47,897 nt of DNA from Planococcus koreensis (lineage in GTDB: Bacteria > Bacillota > Bacilli > Bacillales_A > Planococcaceae). Location of the stretch: the NCBI RefSeq assembly GCF_004761975.1, contig NZ_RQII01000067.1:1-47897 (forward strand). The letters run 5' to 3'. Shown in pieces: positions 42,526-47,897 of the stretch. The position numbers and the translations under genes were made by a program. The notes under the pieces were generated by a model. It was not told the origin of the DNA, ran no database searches, and saw only the letters and a program-made list of their open reading frames with translations. Numbering within the stretch: position 1 is the stretch's first letter; every line of letters starts with the position of its first letter.

Positions 42526-42634
42526 ATTTTTTATCGTTTGTGACAATCCCGTCTTTCAGGGAAATCCAGAAAGCACCGATAATGGCACTGACCAGAACGA
42601 TGAATGGCGCATAGAATATTAGAAAATCCTGCAT
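42524..42634 (-). CDS. cydS: Cytochrome bd oxidase small subunit CydS
   Basis: This 36-residue single-helix protein starts MQDFLIFYAPFIVLVSAIIG, then AFWISLKDG and a charged end. It strongly resembles CydS of Geobacillus cytochrome bd, the small third subunit that packs against CydA. AGGAGG precedes the ATG. It lies 14 bases after the cydB stop and is followed by the operon terminator. CydS subunits are often missed in annotation because of their size. No function is assigned beyond stabilising the oxidase. Confidence 0.88.
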   Translation of the reverse strand: MQDFLIFYAPFIVLVSAIIGAFWISLKDGIVTNDKK

Positions 42635-42648
42635 CTCTGCTTCCTCCT

Positions 42649-43677
42649 TTATGCGTGATAATCCGATTTCCCTTTGACGTAATCTTTATCGAACAGGAAC
42701 AACCGGAACAACAGATACAGCGAAGGCAGCAATAAGCCGAGCCCTGCAATAAATGCGATGATCAAGGAAATGGCCATGGCTTCATTGGTGAAACTGTCGT
42801 AGATTGTCAGGTACGGATACAGCAGGTACGGGTAATGGGAAACGCCGTAAGCGAAAAAGGCTGTGAAGAACTGGCCGACCAGCAAGATGAACGCCCAACC
42901 GTAGTTGCGGCGTTTCCAAAGCAGGTAGACCGTTCCAAGAAACAGCAGGAACGACAAGCCGAAAATCCACCAAAGATCGAGCAGCCGGCTGTAATGTTCC
43001 GCATTGTGGCTGCGCAGTTCAAAAATGATCCCCGTTGCGGTGATGATTGTCGGACCTGCCCAAAGCAAAGCGTATTTGCGCATGAGATGCGTTGCTTTCG
43101 CGTCGCCGGCTTTGCTCGCATACCAAGTCAGGAACACCGCCGAGATATACAGCACTGCCGCCAAGCTCAAGACAACGATGCTCCATGTCAACGGGCTGGT
43201 GAAGAGCGCCAGATAATCGAGATACGGAGAATCGCCGTCCATTTTGATAAAGCCGCCTTCCGACATTGCCAGCACCGGCGATAGCGATGCTGGCAGCAAT
43301 AGCCCGGACAAGCCGTACATATAAATATAGCCGCGGTGGTTGATCTTAGCGCCGTAAGTCGCAAAGGCGTAATAAGAGCCTCGGATCGACAGCAGGATCA
43401 ATGCGATGCTGGCCGGAACAAGCAAGGTCGTACCGTAATAAAATGCTGTCTGCGGGAAGAACCCGATGACGCCGACGAAGAAGAAGACGAAAAAGACGTT
43501 CGTCACTTCCCACACCGGCGACAAATAGCGTTGGATGATACCGGTCAGGATATGCTGTTTATTGGTGAACGCGCTATAGGCGTTGAAAAATCCTGCACCG
43601 AAATCGATGGAAGCAACAATGACATACAGGAACAAGAACAGCCAGAGCACCGATATTCCGATAATTTCTAACGTCAT
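42649..43677 (-). CDS. cydB: Cytochrome bd ubiquinol/menaquinol oxidase subunit II
   Basis: This 342-residue integral membrane subunit of cytochrome bd oxidase has about nine helices. It has the family N-terminus WLFLFLYVIVASIDFGAGFF, the SPVWEVTNVFFVFFFVG block, and the AMSEGGFIKMDGD loop. CydB is structural and binds no haem itself. Its ATG overlaps the cydA stop by four bases (ATGA), indicating translational coupling. The small cydS gene follows. The cydC/cydD genes are not adjacent in this window, unlike the B. subtilis cydABCD operon. Confidence 0.92.
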   Translation of the reverse strand: MTLEIIGISVLWLFLFLYVIVASIDFGAGFFNAYSAFTNKQHILTGIIQRYLSPVWEVTNVFFVFFFVGVIGFFPQTAFYYGTTLLVPASIALILLSIRGSYYAFATYGAKINHRGYIYMYGLSGLLLPASLSPVLAMSEGGFIKMDGDSPYLDYLALFTSPLTWSIVVLSLAAVLYISAVFLTWYASKAGDAKATHLMRKYALLWAGPTIITATGIIFELRSHNAEHYSRLLDLWWIFGLSFLLFLGTVYLLWKRRNYGWAFILLVGQFFTAFFAYGVSHYPYLLYPYLTIYDSFTNEAMAISLIIAFIAGLGLLLPSLYLLFRLFLFDKDYVKGKSDYHA

Positions 43678-45020
43678 TCTTGGACACCGCCTTTTTTCGC
43701 TTCACGGTCAGCCAATTCCTTTTCGACCGGATTGCGTTTATACATACGGGTCAAGACGACAACCGTCCCGATTCCGAGAATGATGTACAAGCCTGCGAAC
43801 AAGATGATCATCAGATCAACTTGGCCACTCGTGGTTGCAGCATCTGCCGTCTTCATGTAGCCGCGGAGAATCCAAGGCTGCCGGCCCACTTCCGTGAACC
43901 ACCAGCCGGCTTCAATGGCCACTAATGCGAGCGGCCCTGTTGCAAGCAGCAGCCAGCGGAACCATTTTGCACGGACAATCGCCCAGCCGCGCCAAGCGCC
44001 GACGACATAGACCATCGAGAAGAACGCAAGCCACATACCGATGCCGACCATTGTATCGAATAGATAATGGATCCACAGCGGCGGCCGTTCATCTTCCGGG
44101 AACTCGTTGAGCCCAATTACTTCCGCACCCGGCGTACCGTGTGCCAGGATGCTTAACGCATACGGAATTTTGATGGCGTATTTCGGCTCTTGGCCGTCAA
44201 GTACGCCGAACAAGATGAGCCCGGCATCCCCTTCCGTTTCAAAATGCCATTCAGCAGCGGCTAATTTTTCAGGCTGGTATTCAGCTAAGTATTTCCCAGA
44301 AAAATCGCCGATGATGGCTGTTGCAATCGAGAAAATCAACCCGATTTTCATCGTCAGGAACAACGCCTTTTTGTGGTAGACGTGGTCAGAGCCGCCGATC
44401 ATCCGCAGCGCTGCTATTGACGCAAGCACGAATGCCGAAGTCATGAAAGCCGTTGACATGACGTGTGCCACTTTTGTCGGCACTGCCGGATTGAAGATGG
44501 CGAGCAGCGGCTGCACATTGACGAATTCGCCGTTAAGGATTTCAAACCCTTGCGGAGAATTCATGAAGGCATTGACGATCGTGATGAATAACGATGATGC
44601 CGCTGCGCCCAGCGCAACAGGAATAAGGATTAATAAATGCTTGCGCTGGTCTTCAAAACGGTCCCACGTATACAAGTAGATGCCGAGGAAAATCGCTTCA
44701 AAGAAAAATGCGAATACTTCCATGAACAACGGCAGCGCGATGACGTTGCCCGCGAGCTGCATGAACTCTGGCCACAACAGCGATAATTGAAGGCCGATAG
44801 CCGTCCCGGTCACAACTCCGACTGCTACGGTAATAACAAAACCGCGTGCCCAGCGGCGTGCCAGAAGAATATAATGTTCATCGTTTTTCTTGATCCCTAC
44901 CCATTGTGCAATCATGATCATTAATGGAATCCCGACGCCGACTGTCGCATAGAGAATATGGAAAGAAAGTGTCATTAACGTTAAAATCCGGCTTAATAAG
45001 GCCGTGTCTTCAAAACCCAT
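43674..45020 (-). CDS. cydA: Cytochrome bd ubiquinol/menaquinol oxidase subunit I
   Basis: This 448-residue subunit carries the haems and oxidises quinol, reducing O2 to water. Haem ligands are visible as His21 (SFHILYATVG) and His186 (VAHVMSTAF). Acidic residues Glu101 and Glu108 lie in MEVFAFFFEAIFLG. The short Q-loop version of Firmicutes fits the length. AGAGGGG precedes ATG 45020. TACAAT (45080-45075, minus) could be the -10. A TTGTGACAA palindrome at 45151-45159 is the only Rex-like sequence seen, and it is weak. The operon is cydA-cydB-cydS. Confidence 0.93.
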   Translation of the reverse strand: MGFEDTALLSRILTLMTLSFHILYATVGVGIPLMIMIAQWVGIKKNDEHYILLARRWARGFVITVAVGVVTGTAIGLQLSLLWPEFMQLAGNVIALPLFMEVFAFFFEAIFLGIYLYTWDRFEDQRKHLLILIPVALGAAASSLFITIVNAFMNSPQGFEILNGEFVNVQPLLAIFNPAVPTKVAHVMSTAFMTSAFVLASIAALRMIGGSDHVYHKKALFLTMKIGLIFSIATAIIGDFSGKYLAEYQPEKLAAAEWHFETEGDAGLILFGVLDGQEPKYAIKIPYALSILAHGTPGAEVIGLNEFPEDERPPLWIHYLFDTMVGIGMWLAFFSMVYVVGAWRGWAIVRAKWFRWLLLATGPLALVAIEAGWWFTEVGRQPWILRGYMKTADAATTSGQVDLMIILFAGLYIILGIGTVVVLTRMYKRNPVEKELADREAKKGGVQE

Positions 45021-45176
45021 CTCGTATTACCCCTCTCAGAATCCGAAAGATTGCCGTGCTTTTGCTATAACCCTATTGTACCTTATCTCTCCCAGCCGCT
45101 CGATTTCTAAACTCCTTTGCAGCAGGATATTTTCACCAGCTTTGAATAACTTGTGACAAACAATAAAATGAAATGA

Positions 45177-45205
45177 TTGAAAAATTTCTAAATATTTAGT
45201 ATTCT
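45177..45205 (+). promoter_or_regulatory. Putative sigma-A promoter for the Nudix gene
   Basis: TTGAAA (45177-45182) and TATTCT (45200-45205) are separated by exactly 17 bases, with the start codon 32 bases downstream. Confidence 0.65.
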
Positions 45206-45236
45206 AGTAACACAACTAATTAAAGGGTGATTCAGC

Positions 45237-45665
45237 ATGAGAACAAGACGGAAAGTATTTGCTTACATTACACGGGGACCGCAAGAGAAAAAAGAATTAT
45301 TGGTTTTCACCCATAAAGGAGAACCGGAAGCCGGTCTGCAAGTTCCCGGCGGAACCATCGAAGAAGGCGAAATGCTCATTGACGCCTTGTACCGCGAAGT
45401 CCAGGAAGAAACGGGACTGCCTCGTATGGTGCTGGAATTCGAAGGGAAAATCCACAAATATACGTATTATCCTGAACATCAGGACAAAGCTTACGAGCGG
45501 AACATCTTCCATTTTGAATATACCGGCGAGCCGATCGAATCATGGGAACATACGATTGTCAGCGACGGCCGGGACAATGGCCGTACGTTCGAGTTCCACT
45601 GGGAGCCGATCGACAACCTGCCGAAACTGGCGGCTGAACAGGATGCTGCAATCGAATTACTATAG
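45237..45665 (+). CDS. NUDIX hydrolase
   Basis: This 142-residue protein has a complete Nudix box at about 38-61: GG, then Glu, then REVQEET, then GL, the GX5EX7REUXEEXGU pattern that binds Mg2+ and hydrolyses a nucleoside diphosphate linked to another group. The start MRTRRKVFAYITRG and the C-terminal half with FHFEYTGEPIESWEHTI are of a family with unknown substrate. GGGTGA precedes the ATG. It is divergent from cydA and ends at a bidirectional terminator. Confidence 0.87.
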   Translation: MRTRRKVFAYITRGPQEKKELLVFTHKGEPEAGLQVPGGTIEEGEMLIDALYREVQEETGLPRMVLEFEGKIHKYTYYPEHQDKAYERNIFHFEYTGEPIESWEHTIVSDGRDNGRTFEFHWEPIDNLPKLAAEQDAAIELL

Positions 45666-45675
45666 AATCCATTGA

Positions 45676-45726
45676 AAAAGCTGCACCAAAAGGTCATTTA
45701 AAATGACGTTTTGGTGCAGCTTTTTT
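45676..45726. terminator. Bidirectional terminator, Nudix/dagK
   Basis: AAAAAGCTGCACCAAAA pairs with TTTTGGTGCAGCTTTTTT, with an inner CATT/AATG pair. Confidence 0.93.
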
Positions 45727-45758
45727 CGTATTGGCGCAAGAATTGGTGTGCCTAGTTC

Positions 45759-46670
45759 TTATTTGCGGTCTTTTTCATTGATGGAATCGATCGGCACCAT
45801 CACTTCAATGTGGCGTCCCAAATTTTCAAAAGTCGCCGGCAGCAAGCCACCGTACTCGCCATCAAGATTCAACAAGACCCGCTCATCGGAGGACACCGAG
45901 ATTTTGCTGGCTTTTGCGTAAATGACATGCGGATCAGACAAATGTTCCCCGCGCAAAGCCAGTGAAGCGACGCGGATAAATTCAGCCATATTCAATTCTT
46001 TCAAGATCAATAAGGTGAATTTTCCATCGTTGATGCTGGCATCAGGCGCCAATTTCTCAAAACCGCCAACCGAATTCGTTAAACCAATCAAGAACATCAT
46101 CGCATGGTCATCGAACACATGCCCGTCGTATTCAATGCGGACTTTCGAAGAACGGATGGAAGGCAGCATTTCAATGCCTTTCAAATAATACGCCATTTGC
46201 CCAAGCACGGTTTTCAGCTTGCTCGGCACTTCATACGTCAATTCAGTCAACCTGCCGCCTCCGGCAATATTGATGAAATGGCGGTCGTTCATGAGCCCGA
46301 CATCCACCGGAATCGAATTGCCTTCAATGATGATGTCGACCGCTTTGTTGATATCCCGCGGGATATGGACAGCACGCGCAAAATCATTCGTCGTCCCCAT
46401 CGGGATCAAGCCGATTTTCGGGCGTTCTTCAAATCCGGATACGCCTGACACCACTTCGTTCAAGGTTCCATCGCCGCCCACCGCGACAATCAAATCAAAC
46501 TTCCGTTTCACTGCATCAGCAGCAGCAATTGTGGCGTCGCCTTCGGCTGTTGTAGCGTGGCAAGACGTTTCATACCCTGCCTTTTCCATTTTCTCAAGCA
46601 CTTCCGGTAAATGTTTGCGGAAAAGTTCCCGCCCGGAAGTCGGATTGTAAATGATTCGTGCACGTTTCAT
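45759..46670 (-). CDS. dagK: Diacylglycerol kinase DagK
   Basis: This 303-residue lipid kinase phosphorylates diacylglycerol to phosphatidic acid, recycling lipid released during lipoteichoic acid synthesis. It has RIIYNPTSGRE at the N-terminus, the nucleotide-binding VGGDGTLNEV (GGDGT at 65-69), MGTTNDFARA and the C-terminal NLDGEYGG. The length equals B. subtilis DagK (YerQ). I chose ATG 46670; a start seven codons earlier adds an unmatched MRKAESG. The ribosome binding site AAAGG is weak. It is a single gene here, without the neighbouring rlmCD paralogue (yefA) that follows it in B. subtilis. Confidence 0.92.
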   Translation of the reverse strand: MKRARIIYNPTSGRELFRKHLPEVLEKMEKAGYETSCHATTAEGDATIAAADAVKRKFDLIVAVGGDGTLNEVVSGVSGFEERPKIGLIPMGTTNDFARAVHIPRDINKAVDIIIEGNSIPVDVGLMNDRHFINIAGGGRLTELTYEVPSKLKTVLGQMAYYLKGIEMLPSIRSSKVRIEYDGHVFDDHAMMFLIGLTNSVGGFEKLAPDASINDGKFTLLILKELNMAEFIRVASLALRGEHLSDPHVIYAKASKISVSSDERVLLNLDGEYGGLLPATFENLGRHIEVMVPIDSINEKDRK

Positions 46671-46742
46671 ACCAGATTCAGCCTTTCTCAACGTTCTTTA
46701 TACTCCATAGGATTCATTGCGCCCGAAAAAGTTCCAGCCAAG

Positions 46743-46765
46743 AAAAAAACCGACATTGAGCCGGC
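46743..46765 (-). terminator. Terminator after thioredoxin-like gene
   Basis: A five-base stem CCGGC/GTCGG (one G-U pair) around a five-base loop is followed by seven T on the minus strand. It is a weak hairpin with a strong tail. Confidence 0.6.
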
Positions 46766-46771
46766 CTTCCC

Positions 46772-47338
46772 TTACTTCAAACTTTCCATGAACGCTTTCC
46801 GTAAATCATCATATACCATTTGCCAAAAATCGCTGTTCCATGTAAAGCCATCTGAAATTTCCCCGTAAATCGTTTTCGTGTGGATCTCGTATTGCGGATC
46901 GCTTTTTTCCGGGAGCTTCGCTTTTTGTTCGTCCACGAACTCCTGGACTTGCGGCGCTCTCGGGCCCCACGTTCCCAGCACATCGCCATCCGGCGATAAG
47001 ATCAAGTATTTCGGAATCGACCGGCCGCCATTCGTCAAATAGCGGTCCATCAACTCCAAATTCTCATCTCTTGCAATGCAGCGGACCTTGATGCCCGAAG
47101 CTTCTGCGATCTTCCGCAGTATCGCGTTGTTCATCATCGCGTCGCCGCACCAGTCTTCTGTAATCACCAGAATATGCGGCTGCTTTTCTTTCAGCAACGC
47201 CGTCAATTCCGGGTCTTCAGGCAAATTGAATTTCTCATAAATCGAATAGGACTTTTCTTGGTTGGACTCCATTTGCGCCATATAGCTTTCAATGGAAATG
47301 CCATTCTCAAAATACTGCTGCTCCGTTGTCATAAGCAA
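46772..47338 (-). CDS. Thioredoxin family protein (Thioredoxin_9-like)
   Basis: This 188-residue protein has a thioredoxin fold. ILVITEDWCGDAMMN has Cys64 followed by Gly-Asp-Ala, so the usual CxxC pair is reduced to a single cysteine. The cis-Pro loop is seen in GGRSIPKYLIL. A C-terminal helical extension, PQYEIHTKTIYGEISDGFT, follows. The family is common in Bacillales and its partner is unknown. The start is best placed at TTG 47338, seven bases after AAGGAG; an ATG two codons later (47332) has too long a spacing. Confidence 0.8.
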   Translation of the reverse strand: MLMTTEQQYFENGISIESYMAQMESNQEKSYSIYEKFNLPEDPELTALLKEKQPHILVITEDWCGDAMMNNAILRKIAEASGIKVRCIARDENLELMDRYLTNGGRSIPKYLILSPDGDVLGTWGPRAPQVQEFVDEQKAKLPEKSDPQYEIHTKTIYGEISDGFTWNSDFWQMVYDDLRKAFMESLK

Positions 47339-47560
47339 ATCACTTCTCCTTCATCGCTTGAATCGATTATCAGGTCCCTTGCACATCTGCAGGCATAACA
47401 GGCCTATCTGTTTTGCGCAGAGTCCTTGTAAGCTATTCTTTACCCTTTTTAGAAGGCCAGTAAAACAAAGCGGCACACCCACTTTGTAGTCAGGATTTGC
47501 CATCCCTCTTAGTTTACTGCCAGAAAGCCAAAGCATCAACCCATATTGCCCCATCTTTTT
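47339..47560. other. Intergenic stretch, no gene recognised
   Basis: Apart from the upstream region of the thioredoxin-like gene at its left edge, no coding sequence, hairpin or repeat that I can support was seen here. Confidence 0.5.
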
Positions 47561-47690
47561 CATTTCGCTGCAGCGCACTTTATTGTCTCGAAGCTAGCGA
47601 GGCGATGCAGAGACAGACGGACGCTTTCCGCGGGCACGGCCTCAGCCGCTTCCCTCGCTGCGCTCAGTCCAGCGTTTAATGTGAATTAAG
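47561..47690. repeat. GC-rich intergenic repeat E (inverted relative of repeat D)
   Basis: From 47613 the sequence CAGACGGACGCTTTCCGCGG and the following GC-rich stretch repeat element D (21526-21643) in the opposite orientation. CATTTCGCTGC at its left also matches the end of D. The stretch between (AGCGCACTTTATTG...) is not in D, so E looks like a rearranged or mosaic copy. It separates the thioredoxin gene from the amidohydrolase remnant. Confidence 0.55.
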
Positions 47691-47694
47691 TCAA

Positions 47695-47897
47695 GCGCTG
47701 TCTATGTCGTCAAAAACCGACCAGGGATCCGGCCGCGTTCATGCTCTTTTGCAGATTGCCGCTGCACTGCCGCTTGTATACAATTGAATCGCTTCGAAGC
47801 TGGCTGAGCTTTTCGTGCGGCATATAGCCTTCGTGTGTTTCGTACGGCTTTTCTTCTCGCTACCGCTGCGTAAATGCCAAGCAGCGGATCGACTTCT
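47695..47897 (-). pseudogene. Decayed C-terminal end of a YtcJ-like amidohydrolase
   Basis: Reading leftward from the right edge in one frame gives EVDPLLGIYAAVARR, then in the next frame KPYETHEGYMPHEKLSQL, then in a third EAIQLYTSGSAAAICK, and finally scattered pieces such as EHERGRI and GSLVGF. In that order these match the end of amidohydrolase-3 family proteins (DPLLGIYAAVTR...PEEKLSxxEAIxLYTxGSAxA...RGxIxPGxxADF). At least three frame changes interrupt it, so the gene is broken. Its 5' part lies outside the window; it ends beside repeat E. Confidence 0.75.

Noticed and set aside
45151..45159. Rex-binding site upstream of cydA
   Set aside because: TTGTGACAA is only half-like the TTGTGAA-N4-TTCACAA consensus and lies about 130 bases from cydA, so I did not call it as a site.

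Overview
The window looks like a chromosome segment from a low-to-mid-GC Firmicute of the Planococcaceae type (Planococcus, Planomicrobium or a close relative). The protein sequences and local gene order follow Bacillus subtilis (fabL-mutY-yfhP, yfhJ-yfhH-recX-yfhF, yfkH/yfkK, mreBH, cydAB), with strong AGGAGG-type ribosome binding sites and many hairpin/T-run terminators. The spore gene sspE, which I recall next to fabL in B. subtilis, is not seen here. No phage, IS transposase, CRISPR array, rRNA or tRNA was found. The genus assignment is inference from the sequence alone.

Left part (1-12.9 kb): the 5' end of ntdP, then fabL and mutY, divergent from yfhP. Next come yfhJ, yfhH and recX, divergent from yfhF and an RlmCD-type rRNA methyltransferase. 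They are followed by a convergent MFS exporter (yfhI), an OsmC-type peroxidase, a small SE1561-type protein, a P1B-4 metal-efflux ATPase, and a YtxH/BrkB pair behind a sigma-B-like promoter.

Centre (13-30.7 kb): an alanine/glycine:cation symporter and yfkK; a translationally coupled FAD monooxygenase plus methyltransferase; and a pseudouridine catabolic pair, psuG plus an HTH-PfkB kinase, with its own promoter and palindrome. Then come an M29 aminopeptidase, a small membrane protein, a 1.1 kb island of palindromic intergenic repeats, mreBH, carbonic anhydrase, DinB, GNAT, pepF, a TspO homologue, map, thiT under a TPP riboswitch, an M20 peptidase and a 43-residue cationic peptide.

Right part (30.7-47.9 kb): a helicase-aminopeptidase-SGNH hydrolase operon; an LmrB-like efflux pump and TetR regulator sharing three operator-like sites; an amidase; an FbpA-like small protein; a flavodoxin/ATC-hydrolase pair; a TSUP permease bounded by a duplicated terminator-plus-upstream segment; and a second RlmCD methyltransferase. 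These are followed by the cytochrome bd operon cydA-cydB-cydS, a Nudix hydrolase, dagK, a thioredoxin-like protein, and the decayed end of an amidohydrolase gene beside another intergenic repeat.

Gaps longer than 300 bases: 8863-9234 holds repeat A. 20828-21919 holds four repeat elements. 47339-47897 holds a repeat and a pseudogene, with nothing recognisable in 47339-47560. Most genes are housekeeping. The least explained material is the family of inverted-repeat intergenic elements, an orphan short frame without a start codon, several small proteins, and a few RNA hairpins placed at translation starts.
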